64,000 bases of DNA. It comes from Notolepis coatsorum. Lineage: Eukaryota > Chordata > Actinopteri > Aulopiformes > Paralepididae. Shown here piece after piece: positions 10,662 through 21,479 of this stretch. Below the pieces are notes generated by a model. That model was not told the DNA's origin. It did no database searches and worked only from the letters and a program-made list of their open reading frames with translations. A program made the translations under genes and the position numbers. Numbering within the stretch: the stretch's first letter is position 1; each line of letters begins with the position of its first letter. Where the stretch lies: the NCBI GenBank assembly GCA_963971535.1, contig OZ020589.1, positions 90,394,683 to 90,458,682 of the forward strand, in the 5' to 3' direction.

Positions 10662-11999
10662 TGTAACTGAGGGGTACAATTCCCTGACTGTATTAAATAA
10701 GTATGGTATCATTAAACCACTACTGTCTTATGTACATTACTACTGGCCATACAGTACACAGGTATATCAGATGAACACTTCCCACAATGACACGGTTCCA
10801 CACAAAACTGGGTTATAATAATATTTATTAGCAGCAATGATAGTATATAACAATACTTTACATAGGGTCGCGCTTATAAGGCGAAAGAATGTGCGTGAGT
10901 AAATCAATAACGTAAGTCCATTATCATATTACGCAGGAGATAATGAATACCACCTGTATCTTAGGAATTATATCTATGGTACACTAGTAAGGCAGCGGGA
11001 GATACTGGTAGGGTCCCTCCGGTTGTAAGCCAGCAAGGGGAGAGGATTTGTCGGTAGCAGAGTCTGGGTCAACGAAGAATAGGGAGACTCCAAGTACAGG
11101 AGACGGTGCAATAATCTCTTGATCCGCAGACGAATAACAGCTGTTCTCCAGCATGCAGCTCCGCATGGAAGAAAGCTAGCCAGCCTCAGGCTTCTTAGAG
11201 GCGGGCTCGACGTTGCTCCTCACAGGGTAAATCCCACACAATTGTGGGTGTAGACGATTCTCCGCTCCATCAGTTACAGGACCAAAGCAAATATAATCCA
11301 GCCGAAAAGGGCTATGTAGTCGTCGGGTAGGTTATCCAGTGTACATGTCCACACGGTCCTCGTCTAGGGCTCCTCGGGTGAAGGCGCCAGGGTAAGCTGC
11401 CCAGCCTGGATAAGCACACTAGCTGGTACGAGGAAACGTTGGTGATGCTGGTCACTGTAGAACGGTAGCCGCACGATACACTATACATAAATAGACTATT
11501 ACTGAATTAATAGAATAGGTCGAACTCGACGGTACAGCGTTAAACTCTGATACTTCAGTTATTAATTCGCACGCGGTCTCAATGCTCTATTTGGGGCCAA
11601 ACAGGCCTTACTTCACCGCACGTTGTATCGTGGGTGAGGCTTCACTTGGGTAACTCGAACTAGGTTAACTAACTGCTGTATTCACCTGCGCCGTATTTAT
11701 ACGTTAGGTGAACAAACTAGTACCAGCCTTATTCCTGTCTCGTATTCTTGCGCAGAGCCGTTCATGTCCAGGCATGTCTTTGGCGGTGACTTTGAACTAG
11801 ACCTTGGGGGTATGGCAGTGGCGCCTAAGGGACCGCTGTCCAATAAGAGAACGAAATATTATGGTCTGTACTAGGTAAAGGGATATTCCGTGTATATGTA
11901 CAAGGAATACACAAGGGATATCAAACGATATACAAATATTATGCAATATATATCAATTAATAAATATATATATTCGGTTTAATCTGATCCTTCGTAACA
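10662..11999 (-). repeat. BEL/Pao 5' LTR
   Basis: 1338 bp, uninterrupted, TG...CA ends, the same as 733-3915 once the LINE is removed. As the 5' LTR it should contain the promoter for the minus-strand transcript. The U3-side end (11930-11980) is very A/T-rich with TATATA runs. TTTATT at 10824-10829 is the AATAAA signal on the minus strand. Confidence 0.94.
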
Positions 12000-12149
12000 C
12001 TTATCAATGACTCATTTCCAGTCAACATTGTCGAAGCGGATTGTTTTTTTATCGGTTCATTTCCGTTTTATAGCATTTTGAAAAGCCCTCGTTTTCAAGA
12101 AAAAATGTAAGATTCCATGATAATCGCCCTGTACTGTAATATTCTAGAA

Positions 12150-12719
12150 GTAATGGGGACTGTGGTAGGGAGGTGAAGAAGAGAGTGCAGGCCGGGTGGT
12201 GCGGGTGGAGAAGGATGACAGGGGTGATCTGCGATAGAAGGGTACCAGCAAGAGTAAAGGGAAAGGTATACAGCACGGCAGTGAGACCAGCTATGCTGTA
12301 TGGTCTAGAAACAGTGGCGCTGACCAACAAGCAGGTGGCGGAGCTGGAGGTGGCAGAGATGAAGATGTTAAGGTTCTCTCTGGGAGTAACAAGGTTGGAC
12401 AAAATCGAAAATGTCTACAACAGAGGAACGGCCCATGTTGAGCAGTTCGGGCAGAAAGTGAGAGAAGCAAGACTGAGATGGTTTGGACATGTGCGGAGGA
12501 GGGAGGTGGGGTATATCGGGAGGAGGATGCTGGAGATGGAGCTGCCAGGAAAGAGGAGGAGGGGAAGGCCCAAGAGGAGGTTTATGGACACAGTGAAGGA
12601 GGACATGCAGGCAGTGGGAGTGACGGAGGACGACGCAGATGACAGAAACAGATGGAAACGGATGATCCGCTGTGGCGACCCCTGACGGGAAAAGCCGAAA
12701 GAAAAAGAAGAAGAAGAAG
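12150..12719 (+). mobile_element. 5'-truncated RTE-like LINE tail
   Basis: Flanked by a 16-17-bp duplication (ACTGTAATATTCTAGAA at 12133-12149 and 12720-12736). It holds the end of a LINE ORF and a very short 3' UTR ending in an (AAG)n-type tail (about 12700-12720). A short 3' UTR with a simple-repeat tail fits RTE-type elements. Confidence 0.85.
12152..12685 (+). pseudogene. RTE-like LINE ORF, C-terminal part
   Basis: Open from the truncation point to TGA at 12683-12685; the ATG at 12173 is internal to the original frame. Recognisable C-terminal LINE segments are 'MLYGLETVALT', 'RLRWFGHVRRR' and 'GRPKRRFMD', ending 'WKRMIRCGDP'. The RT catalytic core and endonuclease are missing. The frame is undamaged, so the insertion is probably not old. 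RTE-type is my best assignment from the tail and C-terminus; I am sure it is a non-LTR retrotransposon. Confidence 0.82.
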
Positions 12720-12736
12720 ACTGTAATATTCTAGAA

Positions 12737-13735
12737 CATTGTAATTTTTCTGCCTATTTATGAATCGTTTTCGAATAAACGCTAGATTATCGATAGTATA
12801 TGTGTACGTGTGCACGCTGGTGCCGCGAGCTGAACATCGATTCTCTCAGTTCCTGATCGCTCTTACAGTCAAACAGCCATATCAACATATAGGGGAAAAG
12901 CTTATATCTCCGTGAAAACAGGTCTGATTATCCTAAGACTGGTAAAATAGATTCCTTACCTGAGATCAGATGGTATCCAAATGGATTATTCCAATTCCTG
13001 ATCGCCATTCCAAAAATCTATCCTTTTATTGATCCAACGTGTATACTGTAAAACACATATTACAAGCTGTGCTGAGGGTCAAGAATGAATCTGATCGGCT
13101 CCGGTTACATGCGTGAGAAGTAAAATGTGGATTCCGGAGGTTTTTTTTTTCATCCATTTTCATTGAGTCCAATCCAAAAGGGTGCATTACCATCTGGGAG
13201 ACATAGGGGGCGCTTTCTTTTTGGTCGTGCAAGCCGTGGGGTGACGGAGGCGAGGGGGCAGGGGCTGACCTGGGGGAAAGGTATAAGAGGGTGTGGCACC
13301 TAGGGTGCGCTCTCTTGGTAATATGGGAAGTTCAGAGCAGACTAGTTTGGGCAATGAGAGGTGATGCACCCAGTGTTGTATGCTATACAGAGTGAACTGC
13401 AATAAAAAGCATAACGTGAGAACTAACGCCCCTGAGTCGGTGAGTCGTCAATAGCGGGAAAGCTACAATAGATTCCAACACATGCTAAAATGCTATTTAG
13501 TAACCGAACCATGAGACGTTTTCTGAAGGATACGGCCATCCCATCCATCGGCATCGCACAGAGAGGACAAAGTGAAACACTGGCAACCATGACTGTTTAA
13601 GTTTTCAGTTATGTTTTTAGATGGAAGGCTGTATTCCATCTGTCTAACATTAGCGAATATTGTGAGATTGATGAATAGGACGTAACTTTGCTGGACTATT
13701 CTAGTATAATCCTCAGTGGTCCCTGCACCCCCTTT
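12737..13735. other. unassigned, with a possible LTR-like promoter segment
   Basis: No coding frame that I recognise. Around 13250-13410 there is a plus-strand run with a TATAAG-like box (about 13282), an AATAAA (about 13402) and 'CCTGAGTCGGTGAGTCG' further on, which looks like part of a solo LTR. I could not find matching TG/CA ends with a duplication, so I do not call the element. Confidence 0.35.
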
Positions 13736-14812
13736 TGTTGTCAGAGTCACATTAAGCAGCAATAACTTGTCATGGAGGGGTAGTCATCTTTAGCCTAACC
13801 GGCATGGTTTATTTCACATTGTACCACATGACCTGCTCTCCGAGAGAGCTAGAGTGCAGAGAGAGAGAAAGGGGGTGAAGGAATCTATGTTTTTCAATGT
13901 GTATATAATGTATCGGTGGGTGACAGCATCTGCTATTAGATCTCAGATGAGGAGGACAGTATTTAGTGGTGTGTGTTTTCAAGTTAGACTGGGAAGCCAG
14001 TTCTAATAGAGCCATGGGCTCCGAGGTTGTCGGCAGCTTGTTAACATAAACACTGATAAGCACTGGTGGAGGCAGGTTTGGTCAGAGCTATGGGGAGAGT
14101 TTGACATCGATAGAAACAGACGTTTAGTGTGTTAAAGGTGACCAGCCGTTGCCATGGTAGCGTGTCACGTAGTAACGAGAAGAGGGGGCGGGGCCCGTTG
14201 CTAGGGGGAGACGTTATGAGATGTGAGTTCCTTCCGGGGTAAGTTAGATTAAGACACGACGTGGAATCGAGCAGACGCGCTGATCAGAGACTTTGAAATC
14301 CCTCCTCACCCTCGCTGGGTGGGGGAGGGGAAGTGCCACATCATCGCTAGTTTCGGCTAACAGGGAATGGTTGTTGGCTACGACGAGGCCTCAGAACCAT
14401 TGGACTAATGAGAGAAGAGACGGTAGAGAATAATGAATTTAGTTTTCATTACAGAATGGTTACATCTCGTACAAAGCTATGTTTATGAAAATAAACATCA
14501 GGAAAGAGATCACGTTGCAGTGTAGTTTCTTCTGACTACGGATGTACTAACAGGGGTTGATACAGTGTGAGACAGCTAATGAGATATCCAAGTAAAATGA
14601 CACAACACGGAGGCCAATCACGGAGCAGCAGGTGACGAGTGGATTAAATGATTAAAGGCTAGAAACACTTATCTTACAGGGGGGAACATTCCCTTTTATC
14701 AAGTATATGACGTCAGTCATTAGACCGCGTCTCATTCTGCCGACAGCGCGTTCTCGCTATGGATACGTATCGTGCAGTTACATGCAAACATACATCAATA
14801 CCTTACTTAACA
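13736..14812 (-). repeat. LTR of the old Ty1/copia copy (3' LTR)
   Basis: The start (TGTTGTCAGAGTC), an early 'GGTTTATTTCACATTG' block, the CTTTTAT region near 14693 and the end ('CAGTTACATGCAA' to 'CTTAACA') align in order with the 271-bp LTRs at 20568 and 26167. This copy is about 800 bp longer, with the extra sequence between roughly 13890 and 14680. Whether that is an insertion or a longer LTR variant I cannot tell. It directly precedes copia internal sequence (CTCCCACTTATG at 14813). Confidence 0.6.
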
Positions 14813-14923
14813 CTCCCACTTATGAATGACGTGTATACTGTACAACTTTTCCAAAAACAGTTTAAACAACAAAAGAACATGGCAGTTAATATATTACATA
14901 GCAGTCAGTATATTACATAGCAG

Positions 14924-15205
14924 TCAATATTTGTCCACACCAAACATGACCCCTGCAAATTTCTTTAATTTCACCTTGGAGACAGACTTGGTCATAGCAT
15001 CTGCAACCATGTCATCTGTAGGACAGTAAACAAGTGTCATCTTCTCTTCTCTTATGATAGACCTAATGAAGTGGTATTGTATTATCCACATGTTTACACC
15101 TCTGTCTGCACACAGGGTTCCTGGCAAGATCTCATGCCATGTCTGGATATCATGACTGACATTACACACATCATTTTTATTACATTCTGTTTGCAAATAA
15201 TACAT
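14924..15205 (-). pseudogene. copia deletion-junction fragment (integrase N-region joined to RNase H end)
   Basis: A 93-residue frame whose first ~27 residues match the segment before the integrase zinc-binding region ('MYYLQTEC', 'HDIQTWHE') and whose last ~60 match the end of RNase H ('YHFIRS', 'YCPTDDMVADAMTK'). In the other copia copy these are about 2.7 kb apart, so the frame spans a deletion. It stays open by chance. Confidence 0.8.
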
Positions 15206-15360
15206 TATCTGATTATACTGAGTGATACTGTGAATACTGTATATTTCAGTTAGTTAGATAGTAAATTATATTGACTTATTTGTTTATACTGCTTGTGTTG
15301 TTTTTACTGTACCCACCTTGGCACCATTAGCAGTAGCAGACTTTACAGAGAATAGTTCTT

Positions 15361-16571
15361 CAAGTCAGTCAAGTCAAGAGTTTTATTTAACACGGCATAC
15401 AGGGCATACAGTGAAATGCGGGTGGTCATGCCCGCAGCGATTGTGCAATAATACAAGTAATAAGAATAAGACATAACAGGTATAATGTACATAAAGTTTA
15501 AAATGAAGGCGGCTGGGTGGCGCAGTGGACATTGCGCTCGTCACCAACGCAAGAGACACCGGGTTCGACTCCGGCTGTCGGTGTTGCCTCCGGCTTGGGC
15601 CAGCCGTCATACTAATTCAATTGGCAGAATTAGCGGGTGGAAGTCGATGGGTGGTAATCTGGACGTTGTGGACAGCGACTCCTACAGGTCGGTTGGGGAC
15701 GCCTGCACAGCAGAGACAGGAAATGGCGGGGGTAGTGTGAGCCTCCCACACGTTACACCTCGCCAATGAGAGTTCGCGCTGGCAGGTGAAAAGATGTGAC
15801 AGGCTGCCTCCTCGTGTATACGTGATGCAAGGCTTCTATCCTCCCTACAACCGACCAGTGGGGGGCATATGTGAGCAACGTTCAAGACAGGGGAGGGAAG
15901 AATTGGCACAATGGAATTGTGATGGGAGAAAAATAGAAAAAGAGGAGAAAAAAGTGTATACAAATTTTTTTTGTTTCAAATGCATGGTAAAAGACATGCT
16001 AAGGTCCTGCGATAGTGCAATACAGTGTTAAGCTACAGATGAGGCACTGGGTCTTATGTAAACTACTATACAATACTATACTATACAATATACAGTTATA
16101 CTATAAATCCTTATGCTATCTTGCTATATCCATCTATTGCTATACAAGAACCACTCCTGTTCTTTTTTGTTTTTTTTATGTGACCTTTTCATTTTGTAAA
16201 GTGGCCGGAGCGTGTGCAGCATGTGTGTGTGTGTGTGTGTGTTCGTGCTAAAGTGACTGTTAGTGTGTGAACGTATACAGTATGTGTGTTGTGTGTGTGC
16301 TCATGTGTGCTTGTGTGTGGAGAATTCAGTGTTCAAGACTCTGATGGCCTGGGGGAAGAAGCTGAGCCGAAGTCTCTCTGTCTTAGTTGCTGGTGTGCGC
16401 AGGCGTTTGCTTGACCACAGCAGCTTGAACAGGCTGTTGTTGGGGTGGTGAGGGTCTTTCATTATTCTGCAGGCTCTGGATTTGCACCTCTTGTTATATA
16501 AGTCCTGCAGGGGTGGTAGTGCAATACCCGTAGTACGCTCAGCTGAGCGCACCACTCTCTGTAGGGCCTTC
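15361..16571 (-). mobile_element. L2/Rex1-like LINE fragment inserted in copia, itself carrying a SINE
   Basis: Flanked by TTCTT (15356-15360, 16572-16576). The 3' end at 15361 begins with an AAGTC-type short repeat tail followed by 3' UTR. The coding end at 16555-16301 has 'RSAERTTG', 'LQDLYNKRCKSRA' and 'SFFPQAIRVLN', close to the C-terminus of the LINE at 2003-3842 but distinct, so a sister family. A (TG)n stretch lies at about 16221-16240. A SINE splits it at 15506-15972. Confidence 0.8.
15506..15972 (+). mobile_element. tRNA-headed SINE (family 1)
   Basis: The head has Pol III box A-like 'TGGCGCAGTGG' (about 15517) and box B 'GGGTTCGACTCC' (about 15560), followed by a ~390-bp body and an A/T-rich tail. 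Imperfect 10-bp duplications GTTTAAAATG (15496-15505) and GTTTCAAATG (15973-15982) flank it. The same SINE lies inverted at 52205-52666. Confidence 0.85.
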
Positions 16572-17311
16572 TTCTTGGGGGAACGAGGGTATGTAGAGGG
16601 AGTTCTTCAATGTCACTGTACACCAGTGCCCCTTATTGTCTATGAGGCTTACCTGTGCGTCTCCTCTACCCTGTGCCAACCCGAAAGTGCGCTTCCCGTC
16701 TGCCAGCTCCATGCTGTGTCTCTCCGGCTCGAAGGTGCTGTCAAAGTTCTTGAACCGGTTCCTGTCGTTGATTATGTGGGACCTGTGTCCACGATCAGTC
16801 CCTTCCTCTGGGTCTGCTGCTGCTGCGCTGACCGGCTGGCGTATGCTGTCTGCCCCCGAAGGTGAAGTCCTCTCTTCCCACTGCTCTCTGTGCATCATCT
16901 CGATCGCTTCACGTCCACCGCTGCCGCCATCTTGTCCGCCGCCACCATCTCGTACACGCACGTACCGAGCGCTCTGTTCACGCTTCTTTCTGCATGCTTT
17001 GTCTGCATGCCCCGTGCTTTTACAGAAACTACACCAAACAGTCTTTGTGCAGTTATCTTTCCAGTGACCCTTTTCTCCGCATCGTCAACACGCCAGCTCC
17101 GTCGGGGTTTGGTCTTCTTCCTTGGTGCCGCCCGGGCCTTCAGTACCCTCTCTCCCGCCTCCTTGGCGACCGGGTCTGAGTCTTCTGAGGCCTTGAAGTT
17201 CCACAGCTTGGCCTTGAACTCCCCCAGCGACATGTCTGCTGAACCGTGCGTCACCAACAGCGTGAATGGTTTATACATCTCCGGTAGTCCCCTCATAACC
17301 ATCGCCATCAT
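16539..17311 (-). pseudogene. gag: copia gag-protease fragment (old copy)
   Basis: Two overlapping frames. 17311-16895 starts within gag ('MRGLPEMYKP', 'SADMSLGEFKAKLWNF'), then slips out of register after about 70 residues. 16961-16539 picks up the region after the protease ('DRNRFKNFD', 'HSMELADGKRT'). Compared with the copy at 24297-25949 there are frameshifts in the zinc-knuckle region and the protease segment is degraded. Not functional. Confidence 0.8.
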
Positions 17312-17389
17312 CAGTCCCTCGCTTGGTGCTTCACCTACACTCTTGAGCGCCGTGATGATCTGTTCCGCCCTGATGATACCGCGCAGGTG

Positions 17390-17562
17390 ATTGATTGAAT
17401 GAAAATTGTATTAACAGATTGCAGAATGGGTACAATACAGTACGGCTCAATACACACAATTTTTAAGGGGATGCAGACCAGAGAAAGACTTTCGTCTTGT
17501 TTACATCAGGGTCCCCCGTTTTCAATTCATAATGAATTGTAAGTAAGGGTACAATTAGCACC
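17390..17562 (-). mobile_element. LINE 3' end, family with (TTGA)n tail
   Basis: Begins (plus strand) with GATTGATTGAATGAAAA, then 'TTAACAGATTGCAGAATGGGTACAATACAG', the 3' end of the LINE family that recurs inverted or direct at 21050-21479, 29782, 32262, 32330-32590, 46857 and elsewhere. It lies where the old copia copy breaks off. Confidence 0.75.
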
Positions 17563-17564
17563 GT

Positions 17565-17760
17565 GCAATCCATTCTTTGTGGATCTAGCCCTCAGTTCAG
17601 TAGTACTAATTTATATATTTTATACCCAGTTGAATCACCTGTACATTGTATATTACTATTGCACTTTACTGTTACATTTGCACTTTGGTTGGATGCCAAA
17701 CCTCTTTTCGTTGTACTGTACTTGTGCTGTATGGCATGCACCATGCTCAGCGTACAGACA
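17565..17760 (+). mobile_element. L2-like LINE 3' UTR fragment
   Basis: The stretch 'CACCTGTACATTGTAT...TTGCACTTTACTGTTACATTTGCAC' and 'TGTACTTGTGCTGTAT' also occurs at 39779-39935, where it runs into a TCTAA-type tail. Typical of fish L2-like 3' UTRs. No coding part is left. Confidence 0.6.
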
Positions 17761-18640
17761 AAACAAGGGAGACCACACAAGTACTTGAGGATTTTAAAGA
17801 AAAGTAATTTAATTAAGCTATGAAACTATTTACAAAAAAGGAATTAAAGAATGAGTGGATCAGTAATATCAGTGATGTAGTGAGTGCATGGATGAGTCAG
17901 TGTGTGGTGTGTGTAAGTGATAAGATGAGAAACAAACAAACCAAACAAAACAAAAGGTCATGACCAGCTTGGAGGAGAGAAACAGCCAAAATGGAGAAGC
18001 CAGTCCTTTTACACAGGTATGACTCATCCTCCTGTGTCTGATTGCCAGGCTGTGAATGACAGACAGGTTAATTCAGATATCCAGGTTTATCCTTAGTCAA
18101 CCTGTAGGAGAGGGATGGGGTTGTCACATGTATAATGACAATATATTTGAATCAGTGGCGGCTGCTGACCAAATTTTTTGGTGAAGCACAAATTATTATA
18201 TTATATTATATGTTAAATTATATTTTTAAAACATCCCCCAGTGTGTGTGTCAGTGGTGGCTGTGAGTTACAAATATTGGGGAGGACGCGAGAGATACATT
18301 TTTTTTTTTATAAAGAAGTACAGACACACAGTGTGGTTATGAAGACAGCAGACAGACACTACAGTTAAAGACAACATGCACTAGTAAAATACCTTGGAGT
18401 AACTCTTGACACACACACCTCACTTACAAACATCACATCAATAGCTTAGTCAAGAAGGTAAATCAAAAACTATTTGTTTACAGCCAGATCATCAGACCAT
18501 TTCTCACCATCACTGTTTCAAACACATATTTACATGCAATTTTTCTTTCACCAATATCTTACTGTCTCCCAATCTGGTCCCTCACAACAAAGGAAATTAT
18601 AGGAAATTATATGGGTAGGCGAGGTGGGGGAAACTGTACA
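17761..18640. other. unassigned
   Basis: A/T-rich, no recognised coding frame. Two short related pieces, 'CAGTGGCGGCTG' (about 18153) and 'CAGTGGTGGCTG' (about 18250), may be ends of small DNA transposons, but I see no matching partners. Confidence 0.3.
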
Positions 18641-18775
18641 ACTGTACAAGCAAAACTGTACATTGGAATATCGACGAAACCATACTTGGTAGAAGAGGGT
18701 CTCGTGTATTCTTGGGTTAGGTCATTTACTGTACATTGGAGGGGGTTGGGTTAGGACATTACATTCACATCACTC
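18640..18775 (-). mobile_element. LINE fragment, (TTGA)n-tail family
   Basis: Shares 'GTACAACTGTACAAGCAAAACT' and 'TACATTGGAGGGGGTTGGGTTAGGACATT' with 32660-32760. It is a piece of the 3' UTR of that family. Confidence 0.55.
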
Positions 18776-18811
18776 AGCACTATAGGAAATGAACGACACA
18801 CACACGCGAGT

Positions 18812-18812
<1 letters not shown>

Positions 18813-18890
<78 letters not shown>

Positions 18891-18892
18891 CA
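18813..18892. repeat. (CA)n microsatellite
   Basis: About 35 uninterrupted CA units followed by CGCACACACA. Confidence 0.97.
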
Positions 18893-19022
18893 GAGGCCAG
18901 GCCACAGCGGACCCACAGCCAATTAATTCATAATCAAGACTCCAACTCAATATCAATAACCACAGCGTGCGTCGCCAACACACACTCACATCATGCGCCG
19001 CACGTCGCCAACACACACACAC

Positions 19023-20310
19023 AAGAGTCAAGAGTCACTTTATTGTCCCATCAGCTGGGAAATTTGTCTTGGGCTTACACCCACTACAGCCACAGACACA
19101 TACATACAGACATGACACAGCACAACTGACTCCAAACAATACACAATATAAAAGATACAGTAAAGTACCTGCACAGCAGGATGTCTGGCAACACAAAATT
19201 AGAATAGTATACACAAATAATATAATATTAATATTATAATATTATAGTATACACGATAATATAGCAACCAAATATCCGTTCGATAGTTGCCCTTTATCTG
19301 GCACTATTTAAAAGTTTAACTGAGATCGGAATAAAGGAGTTTTTAAACCTATTTAGTCTAGAGCGTGGAACTCTAAACCTCCTCCCAGAGGGCAGTACTG
19401 TAGCTCATACTCGGCATGTAAGACATGGGAGGGGTCCGAGACTATTCTATTGGCTTGCCTTAGAGTAGCCTGTTCAAAAATAGACTGTAGGGATGGGTGA
19501 CCTTTCACCCCTATGATCTTCCATGCAGTCTACATCAGACGGACCAGTTTGGACTTTAATTGTACAGACAGGTTACCAAACCAAGCTGTAATACCGTATC
19601 TGATGAGACTCTCTAATACAGATTGGTAGAAAAGTAACATACATTTTTGATCTACACCATGCACTCTAAGGCGACGTAGAAAGTGCAGTCGTTGTTGTAG
19701 TCTGCTACACAGGCTATCTACATGGGTGTTCCAGGTTAGTGTGTTATCGACAAAAATCCCAAGATATTTATATGAAGAGACCTGTGAGATGGACTGTGTG
19801 AGGATGACCACAGGCCTGTGGTCCCCAACACCTCTGGGGTCAAACACCATCTCCTCAGTGTTCTTAACATTAAAACCAGACAGTTATTGTCGCACCAGTT
19901 TACAAACATCTGGATTTCCAAATAATAGTCAGCTAGGTCACTGTCATTCTTAATTAGAGCTAAAATGGCAGTGTCATCAGAAAATTTTATGAAGCGGTTG
20001 TTAGGATACAGTAGATGCTTCTGCACTCGTTCGTATACAATGTAAAAAGCACAGGTGAACTTACTATACCCTGGGGAGCTCCAGTGCTCAGGGTTCTAGA
20101 TTCTGAAAGAGTGCCGTTAACACTGACCCGCTGTGTACGGTTAGTTAAAAAGGAATGATACCATTTTATAATGAGAGGGTGGACATTAAGTCCATTCAAC
20201 TTCTCAATTAAAAGGTGCGGCTGTATCGTATTAAAAGCTGAACTAAAATCTACAAATAAAAGGACGGGATGGGTTAGGCGCAGAGACTCAATCGCATCGG
20301 CGACTGAGGA
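19023..20310 (-). mobile_element. Rex1-like LINE, 5'-truncated
   Basis: The 3' end at 19023 has a short GAGTCAA repeat tail and 'ACTTTATTGTCCC'. About 500 bp of 3' UTR separate it from coding sequence with RT motifs ('FVDFSSAFNTIQPH', 'GAPQG', 'FSDDTAIL'). The 'FSSAFNT' box with 'IQPH' is what I know from Rex1-type elements. The 5' end stops near a (TG)n run at about 20322-20342. Confidence 0.8.
19530..20310 (-). pseudogene. Rex1-like reverse transcriptase fragment
   Basis: Three partly overlapping frames, in coding order: about 20310-20080 with 'LLFVDFSSAFNT' and 'STGAPQGIVSSP'; 20026-19860 with the catalytic 'KFSDDTAILAL'; 19850-19530 with 'SYKYLGIFVD' and the thumb. Each step changes frame, so at least two indels have broken it. 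The second box reads FSDD where most LINEs have FADD. The endonuclease and RT N-terminus are missing. Confidence 0.8.
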
Positions 20311-20342
20311 AAGACAATGCATGTGTGTGTGTGTGTGTGTGT

Positions 20343-20562
20343 ATCCCGGTGTGTGCCACTCCAATTGCATGTCCAGTTTGTTGCATGCCGAATAAAGACC
20401 CCCTAAAGAGGTCCTGCATTACACACGCAAGGCCACAGCGGGCCAATTAATTCATAATCAACACAGGCCTGCCCCATACAGCTACTAAATATAAAAAATA
20501 AAAAATGTCACTCACCATTGACAACTTACGTCTTACGAGGAAATAGTGTCCCTCGTAAATAG
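20343..20562. other. unassigned spacer
   Basis: Between the Rex1-like LINE and the copia target duplication. I see nothing in it. Confidence 0.4.
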
Positions 20563-20676
20563 ACTCTGTTGACAGAGTCAGCTATGGAGCGACAATAATG
20601 TGTTCATGACGACAAGGTTTCTCTTTAGCCTTTGGCGTGGTTTATTTCACATTGCACCCAACAGTACACATGAGTC

Positions 20677-21058
20677 TACTACTTGACCTGAACCCCAGAA
20701 CCCACCTCACCCCTGCCCACTTTGACAACCTAGGATGGCTTAGAGTAGACGACAGAGTACAGCAACTTGCAATGGGCCTGGTCTACAAGATACACTATAC
20801 GACCGGGGTGCCCATGTACATGTCAAAATACTTCCCAAAGGTCAGTGAATACCACAACCACTACACCAGAGGAAGCTCAACAAATCATGTTAAACCCAGA
20901 TTCGGCTGAAACAAGGGACTAAACACGTTTTGCAATTATGCCACAACAATGTGGAACGCCCTACCCAAAGCTGTAAAGGAATGTGAATCCCTGCCCACAT
21001 TCAAAACCGCTCTTAAAGAGCACCTACGGGAGGCTGCAATTCTAAACTGGCCACCGTA
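20677..21058 (+). pseudogene. LINE RT C-terminal fragment
   Basis: Reads in one frame from the insertion point: 'PRTHLTPAHFDNLGWL', 'QLAMGLVYKIH', 'YTRGSSTNH', then an in-frame TGA at 20906-20908, then 'MWNALPKAVKE' and 'LREAAILNWPP' to TAA near 21058. These are the usual last segments of CR1/L2-like LINE RT proteins, in which a 'LGWLxxxxR' box and 'WNxLP' box occur. The stop codon and truncation make it non-functional. Minus-strand relatives lie at 33392-33680 and 32760-32843. Confidence 0.8.
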
Positions 21059-21479
21059 AATGCCCAAAACCCCCACCACCTCCTAATAGACAGTCTCCTC
21101 CCCACCGCATGTATATATTCCCTCCCCGCCGTATGTATATTTCTCTCCCACCCACCCACCCCCTCCTAATGTACAGTCCCCTCCCCATCATATGTATATA
21201 CTCTGTCAGGATCTAGGGGTAACAGTACTGTATATTTGAATACCGTTTATGTCACAAATGTATCAGTACTAAATACCTATATGTCCCTATGCCATAAATG
21301 TCATGTATGTTGTGTATGTCATAAATGTCTATATGAATTGAAAATGGGGGACCCTGATGGAAACAAGACAAACTTCTTTCTCAGGTCTGAATCCCCTTAA
21401 CAATTGTATGTATTGAGCCGTACTGTATTGTACCCATTCTGCAATCTGTTAAATAAAGTTTTCATTCATTCATTCATTC
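20677..21479 (+). mobile_element. 5'-truncated LINE, ATTC-repeat tail, inserted in the copia LTR
   Basis: An 803-bp insert with a very short duplication (AGTC, 20673-20676 and 21480-21483). It carries a LINE C-terminal coding piece, a 3' UTR and a tail 'AATAAAGTTTTCATTCATTCATTCATT'. This is the reference copy of the family whose pieces, with (TTGA)n or (TTCA)n tails, are scattered through the window. Confidence 0.88.

Larger units (their letters stand above)
728..12004 (-). mobile_element. BEL/Pao LTR retrotransposon, complete ends, with nested insertions
   Basis: Two LTRs (733-3915 including an inserted LINE, and 10662-11999) bound an internal region coding gag, protease, reverse transcriptase, RNase H and integrase on the minus strand. 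The order and motifs are those of BEL/Pao: gag with a DUF1759-like part, three Cys/His knuckles, a 'DDGS' protease, and Pao-type RT and RNase H followed by integrase. Both LTRs have TG...CA ends and are flanked by CTTAT (728-732 and 12000-12004), a 5-bp duplication usual for this group. No envelope-like frame lies between integrase and the 3' LTR. The copy is defective: pol has several frameshifts and a 303-bp insertion inside RT. Confidence 0.93.
14813..17395 (-). mobile_element. old Ty1/copia copy, internally deleted and 5'-truncated
   Basis: Matches the internal region of the element at 20568-26437 in three blocks: the RNase H end (about 14930-15125), the region after protease (about 15125-15360) and gag/protease (16577-17395). 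About 2.7 kb of pol present in the other copy (its 21955-24618) is missing at a junction near 15125. A LINE carrying a SINE interrupts it at 15361-16571. The gag side breaks off at about 17395 against a LINE tail, so the 5' LTR is lost. Confidence 0.82.

Noticed and set aside
13250-13480. Solo LTR
   Set aside because: TATA-like and AATAAA motifs are present, but I could not find TG/CA ends with a matching target duplication.
15506-15590. tRNA gene
   Set aside because: Box A and B are present, but the acceptor stem does not close and a long body with an A/T-rich tail and target duplications follows; it is a SINE head. The same holds for 46549, 52666 (minus) and 58112.
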